Source: an uncultured Pseudomonadales bacterium (GTDB taxonomy: Bacteria > Pseudomonadota > Gammaproteobacteria > Pseudomonadales > Pseudohongiellaceae). From it: a DNA stretch of 64,000 bases. Of the stretch, positions 1 to 9,412 are shown piece after piece (position 1 is the first letter of the stretch; each line of letters starts with the position of its first letter). Below the pieces are notes generated by a model. It was not told the origin of the DNA and searched no databases. It was given only the letters and a program-made list of their open reading frames with translations. The DNA lies in assembly GCA_947259995.1 (NCBI GenBank), contig CAMYOK010000002.1:62001-126000 (forward strand). The letters run 5' to 3'. A program made the translations under genes and the position numbers.

Positions 1-408
1 ATGCACCCTGACACCATGGAGGTTAAATACTACGAAGTCCCCGACACTAGCACTCGCATTCGTCGCCTCGATCTCGACAGCGAAGGTATAGTCTGGTTTG
101 TAAACTCTACAATGGGAAAAATCGGTCGCCTTGATCCGGCCACGGGTGAAATCAAACAGTGGGATTCTCCTAGCGGTTCGACTTCACACCCCTATGCCAT
201 TGCCGTCATTGATGACGTGATTTGGTATAACGAATCAGGCATGAGACCTGATGCCCTAGTTCGTTTTAATCCACGCACAGAATCATTCCAAAGCTGGGCG
301 ATTCCTTCGGGCGTTGGCATCGTGCGGAATATGGCGACCACCGCAGACGGAGATCTTTTGATACACCAAAGCAGCTCTAATCGCGTTGGTATGGTAAAGA
401 TCGATTAA
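1..408 (+). CDS. Virginiamycin B lyase-like beta-propeller protein, 3' part
   Basis: The frame is open from the first base and ends in TAA at 406-408, so the 5' part probably lies outside the window, although an ATG happens to sit at base 1. The 135 visible residues carry blade-like repeats of the Vgb/streptogramin lyase propeller type, for example IGRLDPATGEIKQWDSPSG near residues 41-59 and a similar LVRFNPRTESFQSW near 86-99. Vgb enzymes linearise streptogramins, but most chromosomal homologues are propellers of unknown substrate. The catalytic His/Glu region cannot be judged from this fragment, so no enzymatic role is claimed. Confidence 0.6.
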   Translation: MHPDTMEVKYYEVPDTSTRIRRLDLDSEGIVWFVNSTMGKIGRLDPATGEIKQWDSPSGSTSHPYAIAVIDDVIWYNESGMRPDALVRFNPRTESFQSWAIPSGVGIVRNMATTADGDLLIHQSSSNRVGMVKID

Positions 409-414
409 CAACTT

Positions 415-466
415 AGTTGCAAGCTCGGTAGCGAAGAAAAAGCCATTCCTTCGCTACCGCGCAACT
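415..466. terminator. Bidirectional hairpin between convergent genes
   Basis: A perfect 10-bp inverted repeat (GGTAGCGAAG at 427-436, complement at 449-458) is nested in an outer 6-bp repeat (AGTTGC 415-420, GCAACT 461-466). It lies between the stop of the propeller gene and the stop of the convergent TBDR gene. There is no long T run, but an A-rich loop and this position suit a shared terminator. Confidence 0.5.
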
Positions 467-2627
467 AGAAAGTTGACCTAACTTTGAACAACAGCTGCGC
501 CCCTGTAGAATTACAACTGAATTCAATCTCGCGTAAATCACGATCGCGAATACGCCCGTTATAACGCTTTCGTTCGAAGCAGCGCTCAGAATCAAGTCCG
601 TTACTCACCTCTAAGCGGTAAGTGAAATTGCGATACCCGACTTTCTCAACAAACGCGGTGAGATCCGTTCTAATCTTACCCATCCCGTAAAAAAGCACAT
701 TGTCGATGTCATAGCGCACCCTATTACCACCAGTGCCCCCAACGCCGCCAATGCCATCTTGGTAGGTGAGACCGTAACTCAAGTTCATGGACGACACATC
801 GTGTCTAAACCCGAGACGGAAGTTGCCACGATCGAATGGGATAATAGTGCGCTTTCTACCGATCAACGGGTCATAAATATAGGCATCTTCTAGATTTAAA
901 CCAGCATTGATAACCGCCCCCGGTAAATCGATGAAGCCAAGACGAATACTCGCGTTTAAATACAAGCCGAACACCTTGCCATCTCCCACATTGCCATTGG
1001 TGCTAAGCACTGTCTGTGGGTTCGGCGAAATGTCGACCCGACCAATCGAGTTACTCACGTCGTAATAAAACAGGCGAGAGTTCAACACACCTGCGTCATT
1101 GGGCAAGCGATAGTCAAGATTGACGTTATAACGCCAGGTTTGTTCTTGCTCCAGTTCAGGATTACCTGTAACTGTATCTTGATCTTCGTCTTGATTATTC
1201 ACACCCGCGGAGAAGTCCGCAAAACTTAATTGCGAGACGTCTTTCTCTACAGACATACGCAATTGAAAGCTACGGCTAATATCGAAACGAAAATCGAGTT
1301 TCGGTTTTACGAAATCAAAGTCTCGCTTTTTGCTCACATCACCCGTTTGCTCGATCTCTGATACTTCATATAGGAGGCTACTCTCAAGCGACATACGAGG
1401 ATTAAGCTGCCAGTTGTGAACAACGAAGCCTTCATAGCGCATCTCTTCGACTTGAGATACTGCGTTGGGCACAAACACTGGAGATAGCCCCCCATGCTCA
1501 CTAGATGGAGGTGCAGGAGTTCTAGCCCCGAGTTTAAGCGACGAATTCTGAATGGTTTGCGAGCCTTCGACTCCCACCTCTAAAGCCTGACCTTCCATTA
1601 GATTCCAAGCATAAGAGGTGCGCACAATACGTTCGCGATAGCGGCTTTCTGTGTCGATAAATAGATTTTTCGTTTCTGCCTGCCCAATGCCATTGGCAGC
1701 ATAGCGCTCGCGCATAGTGTCGTTATTCTCCTCATTGACGACTGCCAGAATTTTGTACTTAGCGCCACCGGAGAAATTGTGCTCGTAATCCCCTCCTATC
1801 TCCCAATTATTCGTGATGCCTGGCAACTCTTCTCGTTCAATGATTTGCGTCTGCGGGGAAGTCTTGAGATCCGTAATGAACCGCATCAAATTCGCATCTG
1901 GGTCGTTCTGACCATAGAGCGCATTAAATGACACTCTATCGGCGTCTGTGATCTGATAAACAAGATTAGAGTTGATGGTATAGTTGGTTTGTTCACGTAC
2001 CCGATCGAATTCGCGCGTTTCATTAAAGCTGCCATCGGCCAACACGCTAAGTTCTTGGCTTTCTAAATACTCATATCCAGAACTCACATTGGCACTCAAC
2101 AAGTAGTTGAGCTTGTCACGCTGACCACTATAAGAGACTGAGCCTATAGGTTCTAACGTGCCATCATGATAATACGCAGCGCCAAGTTCGGCAGCAAGAC
2201 TCGTAGCCGATTGCGTCTCGAGCAAAACAATATTGACCAGTTGACCACTGTTACGCACATCGAGATTGCCAGAGGTGCCGCGAATGATCTCGATATATTC
2301 GACTTGATTCGCAGGAATACGATCCAATTGCTCTTGTGCTTCATTCGCCTTTCCCGCCATGCGCTTACCATTGATCAAAATCTGGCTTTCAGCACCGAGT
2401 CCACGGTCATTATTACCAAGGCTAGGGACTTGATTGCCATCAAGGGCTAATGCGATTCCGGGAATGCGATTCAACATGTCATTAACGGAAACGGCCTCGA
2501 ATTCCGCAAAATAGCTCGCAGGATAAGTGACAGTGGCATTTTCACTGTTAGAATCTTGTGGGTAAGCAAATGAGGAGTATAAAGCGGCAAGCACACTGGC
2601 AATCAGTATGGGATGTTGTTTAGGCAC
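465..2627 (-). CDS. TonB-dependent outer-membrane receptor (short type)
   Basis: A 720-residue protein with an N-terminal signal sequence, a plug domain (about 45-135, including a VEYIEIIRGTSG segment typical of plugs) and a long beta-barrel ending in Phe (RSTF), as outer-membrane barrels usually do. It would import an unknown ligand using TonB energy. No clear TonB box of the VVVTG type is visible at the N-terminus, which is atypical. The start used is a GTG preceded by an AAGAAGAG stretch. Transcription comes from the roughly 240-bp region shared with the divergent propeller gene at 2870; no regulator is adjacent. Confidence 0.85.
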   Translation of the reverse strand: MPKQHPILIASVLAALYSSFAYPQDSNSENATVTYPASYFAEFEAVSVNDMLNRIPGIALALDGNQVPSLGNNDRGLGAESQILINGKRMAGKANEAQEQLDRIPANQVEYIEIIRGTSGNLDVRNSGQLVNIVLLETQSATSLAAELGAAYYHDGTLEPIGSVSYSGQRDKLNYLLSANVSSGYEYLESQELSVLADGSFNETREFDRVREQTNYTINSNLVYQITDADRVSFNALYGQNDPDANLMRFITDLKTSPQTQIIEREELPGITNNWEIGGDYEHNFSGGAKYKILAVVNEENNDTMRERYAANGIGQAETKNLFIDTESRYRERIVRTSYAWNLMEGQALEVGVEGSQTIQNSSLKLGARTPAPPSSEHGGLSPVFVPNAVSQVEEMRYEGFVVHNWQLNPRMSLESSLLYEVSEIEQTGDVSKKRDFDFVKPKLDFRFDISRSFQLRMSVEKDVSQLSFADFSAGVNNQDEDQDTVTGNPELEQEQTWRYNVNLDYRLPNDAGVLNSRLFYYDVSNSIGRVDISPNPQTVLSTNGNVGDGKVFGLYLNASIRLGFIDLPGAVINAGLNLEDAYIYDPLIGRKRTIIPFDRGNFRLGFRHDVSSMNLSYGLTYQDGIGGVGGTGGNRVRYDIDNVLFYGMGKIRTDLTAFVEKVGYRNFTYRLEVSNGLDSERCFERKRYNGRIRDRDLREIEFSCNSTGAQLLFKVRSTF

Positions 2628-2869
2628 AATAGATATCTCTTCTTATTTTTATTAATATTGCTACACCTACGATGTAGTGGTGCAGCCCATTTGACACCAT
2701 AGCCAACAAAAGATGCTACCGTCTAACAAACAATCTCTGATTGATTTTGAAAACCCATCATTAACAGCATCTTGGCATGTAGACTAAAACGCAGAATGAT
2801 CTGCGTCCACTTAACATTAGACCGACATTTTTACTCTGGCTTTCATTAAACTAAAAAAAGGCTTAAGGC

Positions 2870-3841
2870 ATGAAAACAACAAAATCGAAAGCGCGTCTCT
2901 GGCTCTCCACTATCGGCGTTATCGCCACTTATTGCTTAACGGGCTCGGCGCAGGCAGCCGACAACAATTGGGTTGACCTTGCCGTACACAATTTCGGCGC
3001 CCCAATTAACACAATGTGGGCGGAGGGGGAATTGAGCTTCGCCGATGACGGCACGATGGTATATTGCAGCGCGAGAGAAGACATGACTGTCGCCCCTGGA
3101 GACCCAAAAGACCTATACATCGCCACATTCAATGCCGAGACAGGCAGCTGGAACACACCAGTGAATATGGGGATTCCGGTCAATGCCGCGCCGGCTACAG
3201 ACGCTGACCCATTGCGTCTAGGCGACGATCGGGAGCCTTGGATTACTGCCGATGGCAACACCATCTACTTCAAATCCGATCGCAGGGCCACAACCAGCCC
3301 GCGCAATAACAACGACCTATTTGTAACCCATAAGGTGGCCGGCCAATGGACAACACCGCAGTTAGTTGGTTTCCCAATTAGCACCAACGAAGGCGACGAA
3401 CACTGCCCGGCCATTCTGCAAGACGGTGAGACACTTTGTTTCGCTTCTCGCCGCGCTGGCGGCTATGGTGGCTCCGACATTTACTGCTCAAACCAAGATG
3501 CCGATGGCAATTGGATGACGCCAGTCAATCAAGGCCCCAACATCAACACGGCGGCGGAAGAGTTTCATTTCTCGCAAGACAAAGACGGCATGGTGTATTT
3601 CAGCTCTGCCCGCCCAGGCGGCTATGGTGGCATGGACATTTGGGCGGCGATGCAAATAGACAAGAACGAATGGAGCGAAGCGCATAATCTCGGCCCGAAG
3701 GTGAACACGGCCGCCGCGGACATGTGCCCTGCTTTAATCCCTGGCAATGAGAGCATTAGCTGGTTTTCGACACGCAGTGACAATAGCCTAGGCAATATCG
3801 ATATCTTTTGGACGAACAAAGCAAACCTGCCAAAACCCTAA
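2870..3841 (+). CDS. Secreted PD40/TolB-type beta-propeller protein
   Basis: A 323-residue protein with a Sec signal peptide (cleavage probably after AQA near residue 29). The rest is built of PD40-like repeats: FASRRAGGYGGSDIY, YFSSARPGGYGGMDIW and a last FSTRSDNSLGNIDIFW, each with the R-x-G-G-x-G-G-x-D-I pattern seen in TolB/OmpA-associated propellers. Such domains bind proteins or glycans in the periplasm. It is divergent from the TBDR at 465-2627, so an accessory role in that receptor's uptake is possible but is inference. No catalytic residues were recognised. Confidence 0.75.
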   Translation: MKTTKSKARLWLSTIGVIATYCLTGSAQAADNNWVDLAVHNFGAPINTMWAEGELSFADDGTMVYCSAREDMTVAPGDPKDLYIATFNAETGSWNTPVNMGIPVNAAPATDADPLRLGDDREPWITADGNTIYFKSDRRATTSPRNNNDLFVTHKVAGQWTTPQLVGFPISTNEGDEHCPAILQDGETLCFASRRAGGYGGSDIYCSNQDADGNWMTPVNQGPNINTAAEEFHFSQDKDGMVYFSSARPGGYGGMDIWAAMQIDKNEWSEAHNLGPKVNTAAADMCPALIPGNESISWFSTRSDNSLGNIDIFWTNKANLPKP

Positions 3842-3856
3842 GATGGGTGCCAGCTC

Positions 3857-5263
3857 TTAGGCTGTCGGCAATTGTGCAATGAAGCGAGTACTGCCATTGC
3901 TAGACTCAGCTTTGATGCTTCCGGCATGGGCTTCAATCACTGATTTTACGATTGCGAGCCCAAGGCCAACACCTTCGGCATTGCGTTGACGAGAAGGGTC
4001 GACACGATAGAATCGCTCAAAAATACGGGCAAGATGCTTCTCTGGAATCTCTTGCCCAGTATTTTCCACTCGCACCTCAATAGAGGTTGCGCTTTGCGTC
4101 AGTGTCACCTTGATCGCACTTTTTTTAGTGCTGTGCGCAATGGCATTGGACAAAAGATTGGTAAACGCACGGCGCAACAACTCTCTGTCGCCTTGGGTTT
4201 TTACAGCTTGCGAGCCAATCGTCAAGCTAACTTGTCGTTCTTCGGCCAAGGCATCGAAAAACTCGAACAGCGATAAGAATTCTTCGCGCACATCGATAGT
4301 CGTATTTTTCAAACTCAACAGACCATTTTCCGTCTTCGCCAACCACAACATATCGTTGACCATCTTGGTCAAACGCTCTTGTTCCTCTAGAACGGAGTAG
4401 AGCAATTCTCGGTAGTCCGCATCACTGCGCGCCTGCGATAGGCCGACCTGGGTTTGAGTGATCATATTGGTCAGCGGTGTGCGTAGCTCATGGGCAATAT
4501 CGTCGGAAAAATGCGACAATTTGCTAAACCCCAATTCCAGTTGCTCGATCATTTGATTGAATGAATGCACTAGGTCTTGCAGCTCTACTGGCACCGCGTC
4601 TGCATCCAGACGTGTATCCAGTTTATTGGTCTGGATAGCGCGAACACTGGCTGTCACCCCTCGCAATGGGCGCAGACCTTGATGGACGCCGCCCCAGGCG
4701 GCGAGTAAAGTGATCACTCCCGCCCCAAACAGAATAAACCAAAGGCTCTCACTAAAGCTTTCAAGAAACTCTTTGTGAAATTCCATATCGATGGCGGTCG
4801 TGATTAGATAGCGCTGTCCATTAATCTCTCTAGCGGCAATGGCTCCGCGATAGGTCTTGCCTTGCACCTCCCATAAGGACGTAGTGGTCATATCAATCGT
4901 CGCGGCTGGCAGTATATTAACTGTGCTGCCTGTGAAGTCTAAGGCACTTGAACTATACAACAGCCGCCCTTGGCTGTTTCTGACCTCATAGAAAGCACCA
5001 TGATGGCTTGAAGCAGTAGAGGCAAGGTTCAACGGTAATTCCGTCGCACCCACCTCCATATCCATTAAGCTATGCGCGATACTGTCTACCATCACCCGCA
5101 ACTCATCCGCATCCTGCTCATCGAAATGACGTTCAACTGTACTTAAAACCAACCGACTGATGATAAACAGACTCAGTCCAATAGCGAGCATGACAAACAG
5201 CATGACTCGCAGTGATAGCGAAAGAGGCCGTGCAGGATTAGAGCTCATTGTCTGGCTCCACAT
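3857..5263 (-). CDS. copS: Heavy-metal-type sensor histidine kinase (CusS/CopS-like)
   Basis: A 468-residue membrane kinase with TM1 (about 18-42), a periplasmic sensor region (43-172), TM2 (about 173-193), a HAMP linker, then the dimerisation helix with phospho-acceptor H258 in HELRTPL. The ATPase domain has NLLSNAIAH (N box), an EN-G box and [10 protein letters not shown] (G2 box). This is the architecture of CusS/PcoS/CopS sensors of periplasmic copper. The gene overlaps the 3' end of the response-regulator gene by 26 bp, so the pair is translated together, and it stands back-to-back with the copper genes copA-copB. Metal specificity is inferred from context; an alternative start is Met6 (5248). 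Confidence 0.88.
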   Translation of the reverse strand: MWSQTMSSNPARPLSLSLRVMLFVMLAIGLSLFIISRLVLSTVERHFDEQDADELRVMVDSIAHSLMDMEVGATELPLNLASTASSHHGAFYEVRNSQGRLLYSSSALDFTGSTVNILPAATIDMTTTSLWEVQGKTYRGAIAAREINGQRYLITTAIDMEFHKEFLESFSESLWFILFGAGVITLLAAWGGVHQGLRPLRGVTASVRAIQTNKLDTRLDADAVPVELQDLVHSFNQMIEQLELGFSKLSHFSDDIAHELRTPLTNMITQTQVGLSQARSDADYRELLYSVLEEQERLTKMVNDMLWLAKTENGLLSLKNTTIDVREEFLSLFEFFDALAEERQVSLTIGSQAVKTQGDRELLRRAFTNLLSNAIAHSTKKSAIKVTLTQSATSIEVRVENTGQEIPEKHLARIFERFYRVDPSRQRNAEGVGLGLAIVKSVIEAHAGSIKAESSNGSTRFIAQLPTA

Positions 5264-5930
5264 CTAACTTATAGCCCATGCCGCGTACCGTATGAATGAG
5301 TTTTGGTTCGAACTCGTCGTCGATTTTCGAGCGCAAGCGACGAATCGCGACGTCGATCACGTTCGTGTCACTATCGAAATTCATATCCCATACTTGCGAG
5401 GCAATAATAGACCTAGGCAGCACCTCACCTTTGCGGCGCAGTAACAGCTCTAATAAGCAAAATTCTTTATGACTAAGATTAATGCGCTTGCCCGCCCGGC
5501 TCACTCGCCGTTTCAATAAGTTAAGCTCCAGATCGGCCACTTGCATCTCATCATGACTCACAGGAGTCTGTGTGCGGCGTAATAGGCTGCGCACACGCGC
5601 TAAGACTTCGACGAAGGCAAAGGGTTTTATCAGATAATCGTCCGCACCAAGCTCCAAACCTTTCACGCGATCGTCGACGCTATCTCGGGCCGTTAAAAAG
5701 AGCACTGGGGTTGAGTTTGCCGCTTCGCGCATCGATTGCAGAATCCGCCACCCGTCCACGTCTGGCAACATAACATCGAGGATGATGAGGTCAAAACTCT
5801 CAGTCATCGCTAAATGATGGCCGTCTAGGCCATTGCGAGCCAAAGACACCTGAAAACCAGACTCAGATAGGCCCTGGCGTAGATAGTCCGCGGTTTTTTG
5901 CTCGTCTTCTACCACTAATAATCGCATCAA
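5238..5930 (-). CDS. copR: OmpR/PhoB-type response regulator (CusR/CopR-like)
   Basis: A 230-residue regulator with a receiver domain (phospho-acceptor D52 in ILDVMLPD, conserved K102 in IKPF) followed by a winged-helix DNA-binding domain (about 130-225). Its sequence matches the CusR/CopR/PcoR group. It is the first gene of the kinase operon and diverges from the multicopper oxidase gene, whose promoter it probably activates when periplasmic copper rises. The copper role comes from this neighbourhood and from family resemblance. Confidence 0.88.
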   Translation of the reverse strand: MMRLLVVEDEQKTADYLRQGLSESGFQVSLARNGLDGHHLAMTESFDLIILDVMLPDVDGWRILQSMREAANSTPVLFLTARDSVDDRVKGLELGADDYLIKPFAFVEVLARVRSLLRRTQTPVSHDEMQVADLELNLLKRRVSRAGKRINLSHKEFCLLELLLRRKGEVLPRSIIASQVWDMNFDSDTNVIDVAIRRLRSKIDDEFEPKLIHTVRGMGYKLDVEPDNEL

Positions 5931-6086
5931 AAACCCATCGTGTTTAGCAAAAATATTGAGGCTAGCCCTCGAATACTAACAGCATGATGACACGGACATT
6001 ACAAACTTCTCATCTTACGGTCATCGGTCTGACAGCATCAGTTTTTTATACTGAGGCCTCGAATCAGTATATTAAGGACCTATCAC
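5931..6086. promoter_or_regulatory. Divergent copR / copA control region
   Basis: This 156-bp gap separates the regulator gene (minus) from copA (plus). On the plus strand a -10-like TATACT (6047-6052) has no good -35 partner, as expected for an activator-dependent promoter. TTAC occurs twice 16 bp apart (5999-6002 and 6015-6018) just upstream and could be part of a regulator site. No canonical cop or cus box could be matched with certainty. Confidence 0.35.
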
Positions 6087-7862
6087 ATGCCCACACTCAA
6101 CAAAACTGCGCAGCTAAGCTCAACGACAAGGCGCAAGTTTTTACAGGGTATAGTCATGGGCAGTGTTGCTGGAGCAATCGCTCCCAACATAAGCGCGCAG
6201 CAATATAGCCTAACACACGCCGCTCGTGGCGCTCCTCGCGAGATCACCGGGCCTGCAGTGGATCTTGTCATTGGCGAGACCTTCGTGAACATCACTGGCA
6301 AACAACGTATTGCCACAACCGTCAATGGCTCGCTCCCCGCCCCTACCCTGCGGTTTCGCGAAGGCGACGATGTCACTATTCGGGTGACTAACCGCCTGAA
6401 TGTTCCGACATCCATTCACTGGCACGGCATTATCTTACCCTACCAAATGGATGGAGTTCCTGGGATTAGTTTCGATGGCATTGCGCCAGGTGAAACCTTT
6501 GTTTACCAATTTAAATTACAACAAAGTGGGACCTACTGGTACCACTCCCATAGCGGTTTTCAGAAAATGACCGGCCTCTATGGCGCATTGATAATTGAAC
6601 CTAAAGATAAGGATTTAATCACAGCACAGCGTGACCACATCGTTCAGCTCTCCGATTGGAGCGACGAAGATCCCATGCGGGTTTTTAGTAAACTAAAAAT
6701 GCAAAGTGATATGTATAACTTTAACCAACCCACACTTGGCGGCTTTTTCAAAGATGTCACGGATGGTGGTTTAAGTTTCGCCCTAGAGAATCGCCGCATG
6801 TGGCAACAGATGCGCATGAATCCAAGCGATCTCGCCGACCTTTCAGCCAGCACGCTTACGTTTTTGCTCAATGGCAAAACTAGCAAGGAAAACTGGAATG
6901 CCCTAGGTAAGCCCGGGGAACGCGTACGGCTGCGTTTTATTAATACTAGCAGCAATACCCTATTCGATGTCCGCATCCCAGGCCTAACAATGCAAGTTGT
7001 TCAAGCCGATGGTCAGAACGTAAAGCCTATCGACATCGAAGAGTTCAGGTTTGGTCCCGGCGAAACCTACGACGTGATCGTAGAACCCACAGCCCAGGCC
7101 CACACCTTGTTCGCACAAAGTATTGACCGTACAGGTTTTGCTAGCGGTAGCCTAGTGGCTGAACCAGGCCTTAGTGCTCCTATTCCGGCGACGGATCAAG
7201 CACAACTCTTAAGCATGACTGACATGATGGGTGCCATGGCAATGGACAGCGGCATGGACCATTCCGGCCATAGCATCCCAAATAATTCAGACGCCCACAG
7301 CAACCACTCTAAGCATTCTAATTCTCTCGCTACGCCTTCTACGCAAGTACGCCATGCCAGCACTGAGTATGGCGCTAGCGTCGATGCACGCGTCGACACG
7401 CCGCGTTTAAATCTAGACGACCCCGGTATTGGCTTACGCAACAATGGCCGACGCGTGTTGACCCTTGCAGATTTACGCTCATTAGAAACACTGGATAACT
7501 CCGTTCCCCCTACACGCGAAATAGAGCTTCATCTTACTGGCAATATGGAACGCTATAGTTGGTCCCTTGACGGTTTGGAGTACAGAGACAGCACACCAAT
7601 CCATATGAAAAAGGGCGAACGCGTGCGGATTATTTTGCAAAACGACACGATGATGAATCACCCCATGCACTTGCATGGCATGTGGAGTGACCTTGAAAAC
7701 GAGCATGGAGAGTTGCTCTCTCGTCGACATACTATTGTTGTGCAACCTGCCCAAAGAATTAGTTTTTTGACCACCCCAGAAGACGCTGGTCGCTGGGCAT
7801 GGCATTGTCATTTAATGTTTCATATGGATGCAGGCATGTTCCGCAAGGTAATCGTTTCATGA
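6087..7862 (+). CDS. copA: Periplasmic multicopper oxidase, copper resistance protein CopA
   Basis: A 591-residue cupredoxin oxidase that oxidises Cu(I) in the periplasm. The Tat signal is visible (TTRRKFLQG, residues 13-21). Copper ligands are intact: HWHG 111-114, WYHSH 151-155, HPMHLHG near 525 and HCHLMFHMDAGM 573-584, so the type 1 and trinuclear sites look complete. A Met/His-rich insert around 375-410 (MTDMMGAMAMDSGMDHSGHS) is typical of CopA/PcoA and binds extra Cu(I). The stop overlaps the copB start (ATGA at 7859-7862), so translation is coupled. It is divergent from the copR/copS genes. Confidence 0.95.
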   Translation: MPTLNKTAQLSSTTRRKFLQGIVMGSVAGAIAPNISAQQYSLTHAARGAPREITGPAVDLVIGETFVNITGKQRIATTVNGSLPAPTLRFREGDDVTIRVTNRLNVPTSIHWHGIILPYQMDGVPGISFDGIAPGETFVYQFKLQQSGTYWYHSHSGFQKMTGLYGALIIEPKDKDLITAQRDHIVQLSDWSDEDPMRVFSKLKMQSDMYNFNQPTLGGFFKDVTDGGLSFALENRRMWQQMRMNPSDLADLSASTLTFLLNGKTSKENWNALGKPGERVRLRFINTSSNTLFDVRIPGLTMQVVQADGQNVKPIDIEEFRFGPGETYDVIVEPTAQAHTLFAQSIDRTGFASGSLVAEPGLSAPIPATDQAQLLSMTDMMGAMAMDSGMDHSGHSIPNNSDAHSNHSKHSNSLATPSTQVRHASTEYGASVDARVDTPRLNLDDPGIGLRNNGRRVLTLADLRSLETLDNSVPPTREIELHLTGNMERYSWSLDGLEYRDSTPIHMKKGERVRIILQNDTMMNHPMHLHGMWSDLENEHGELLSRRHTIVVQPAQRISFLTTPEDAGRWAWHCHLMFHMDAGMFRKVIVS

Positions 7863-8788
7863 GCAGATTAGCGATATTTTTGCTTTATGTCGTGCTCACC
7901 CCCATTGCATATGCGCAGAATAGCCACGTTCACGAAGCCCATAGTTCGCCCACAACGCAGCCCGAGGACCACAGCGCTCACATGCCAACAACGAGTGGCT
8001 CTGTGGAGCCCAATTCGATGGCTCACGATCATAGTGCTATGACCATGGAGAGCGATGTCGCACCGGCCAATGCTCGCGACCCGCACGCCTATTCTGCAGG
8101 ATACACGCATGACGCAGGCCCTTATGCCTACACGGGACCAAACCCCTTAATGCTTGCCGATGAGCATACCTTCATGTCTGTGCTCGCTGATCGCGTAGAA
8201 TACAGCCCCGACTCCAACGAAAGCAGTTATGAGATACAGGCTTGGCGGGGTGATTCGTTTAACCGTTTAGTGTTTAAAACACAAGGCGATTTTGCTAGGG
8301 GGGGTGACTATGAGAATCAGTCCGAACTTCTATGGGGGCATGCCTTCAGTGCATTCTGGGATAGCCAGTTTGGCCTCAGGGTTGACACCCTCAGTGAAGG
8401 AAAAAACCGCCAATGGTTAGCGGCAGGGATTCAAGGTTTAGCTCCCTACTGGTTCGAGCTAAGCGCAACAGTTTATGTCAGCGGCAGCGGCCAAAGTGAG
8501 TTGGCCTTTGACTCGGAGTACGATCTGTTGCTGACACAAAGGCTCATTTTACAGCCACGCTTAGAGCTTACCGTTCGAGGTAAAAACGATATCGAAAACC
8601 AACTCGGTAGTGGACTTTCGGATGCGTCAATTGGCCTTCGTTTACGTTACGAGTTTTCACGTCAATTAGCTCCGTTTGTGGGCATTGAGTTTGAAAGCAG
8701 CTTTGGCGATTCAGCGAAGTTCTTAGAAAATGCAGGCGAAGGTAGACGAGACACACGTTACTTCGCTGGGGTTAGATTCTGGTTCTAA
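7859..8788 (+). CDS. copB: Copper resistance outer-membrane protein CopB
   Basis: A 309-residue protein starting at the ATG that overlaps the copA stop. A signal peptide (cleaved after AYA near residue 19) is followed by a His/Met-rich segment (HVHEAHSS, EDHSAHM, MAHDHSAMTME) and then a CopB beta-barrel (about 95-309) ending in RFWF, the aromatic end expected of an outer-membrane protein. CopB/PcoB proteins work with CopA in sequestering or exporting copper. The 60 bases upstream are also open in this frame, but they overlap copA and lack a signal peptide, so the ATG at 7859 is preferred. Confidence 0.92.
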   Translation: MSRLAIFLLYVVLTPIAYAQNSHVHEAHSSPTTQPEDHSAHMPTTSGSVEPNSMAHDHSAMTMESDVAPANARDPHAYSAGYTHDAGPYAYTGPNPLMLADEHTFMSVLADRVEYSPDSNESSYEIQAWRGDSFNRLVFKTQGDFARGGDYENQSELLWGHAFSAFWDSQFGLRVDTLSEGKNRQWLAAGIQGLAPYWFELSATVYVSGSGQSELAFDSEYDLLLTQRLILQPRLELTVRGKNDIENQLGSGLSDASIGLRLRYEFSRQLAPFVGIEFESSFGDSAKFLENAGEGRRDTRYFAGVRFWF

Positions 8789-8806
8789 CACAGACTCCTC
8801 TCAGCC

Positions 8807-8838
8807 TTGAAAATTAGCATTAATATTCTAATTTTCAA
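8807..8838. terminator. AT-rich hairpin after copB
   Basis: A perfect 11-bp inverted repeat, TTGAAAATTAG (8807-8817) and CTAATTTTCAA (8828-8838), with a 10-base loop lies 19 bases after the copB stop. It probably ends copAB transcription, although the stem is AT-rich and the T-run is poor. An operator role is the alternative. Confidence 0.4.
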
Positions 8839-8885
8839 TAAGTTAACCATATTTTGATATAAGTCTAATTTCTCCACGCAAAACA

Positions 8886-8916
8886 TTGACCTATGTGTAA
8901 GACATAGGTGTAAGCT
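8886..8916 (+). promoter_or_regulatory. MerR-type promoter/operator
   Basis: A -35 TTGACC (8886-8891) and a -10 TAAGCT (8911-8916) are separated by exactly 19 bp, the over-long spacer that MerR regulators untwist. The spacer holds a perfect 8-bp dyad, ACCTATGT (8889-8896) and ACATAGGT (8902-8909), around GTAAG. This is the classic MerR-family operator layout, so the MerR gene 68 bp downstream and the ATPase gene after it are probably autoregulated by metal. Confidence 0.85.
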
Positions 8917-8983
8917 TTCAGTATTCATCAATAAAGCGTGGATCTGAAGGAATCTCCCTCGCATCCACTACGAAGAGGCGAGT

Positions 8984-9412
8984 ATGCGCGTCATCGAAGT
9001 CGCTCAAAAACTTGGCGTCACAGCAGACACCGTGCGTTTCTATACGCGCATAGGCTTGCTTACCCCCAAGGTCAATCCACACAACCGCTATAAAGAATAC
9101 TCACCGAGTGATCTAGAGCGCCTGCATTTCATCGTCAGCGCTCGCCAATTGGGGTTTACCGTCGATGACATCAAACTCATCATTGCTCAGGCTCAACAGA
9201 ACCACTCCCCATGCCCTTCCGTGAGAAAAATCATCGAACAACGACTGGAAGAAACAGAACGACAATTTGCAGAACTAGTAAAGGTTCGCAAACGGATGAA
9301 GGCTGCTATCAAACAGTGGGAATGCATGGAAGACAAGGTCCCTACTGGTAGCATGATTTGCCACATGATTGAGAATTTTAGTGAAGGAGACAGCAATGAC
9401 TCAAGCCAATAG
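8984..9412 (+). CDS. MerR-family metal-responsive transcriptional regulator
   Basis: A 142-residue regulator with the N-terminal MerR helix-turn-helix and wing (residues 1-70, [12 protein letters not shown] at 17-28), a dimerisation helix (about 80-112) and a C-terminal metal loop. Cysteines are at C77, C114 and C126, the spread seen in MerR and ZntR-type divalent sensors; the Cu(I) sensor CueR has Ser at position 77. It is preceded by its own 19-bp-spacer promoter and overlaps the start of the P-type ATPase gene (9396), so the two form an operon. The metal may be copper from context, but the cysteine set makes a divalent metal possible. Confidence 0.9.
   Translation: MRVIEVAQKLGVTADTVRFYTRIGLLTPKVNPHNRYKEYSPSDLERLHFIVSARQLGFTVDDIKLIIAQAQQNHSPCPSVRKIIEQRLEETERQFAELVKVRKRMKAAIKQWECMEDKVPTGSMICHMIENFSEGDSNDSSQ

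Noticed and set aside
5999..6018. CusR/CopR box between copR and copA
   Set aside because: Only two TTAC tetramers 16 bp apart were found; not enough to call a defined copper box, so kept only as part of the control region.
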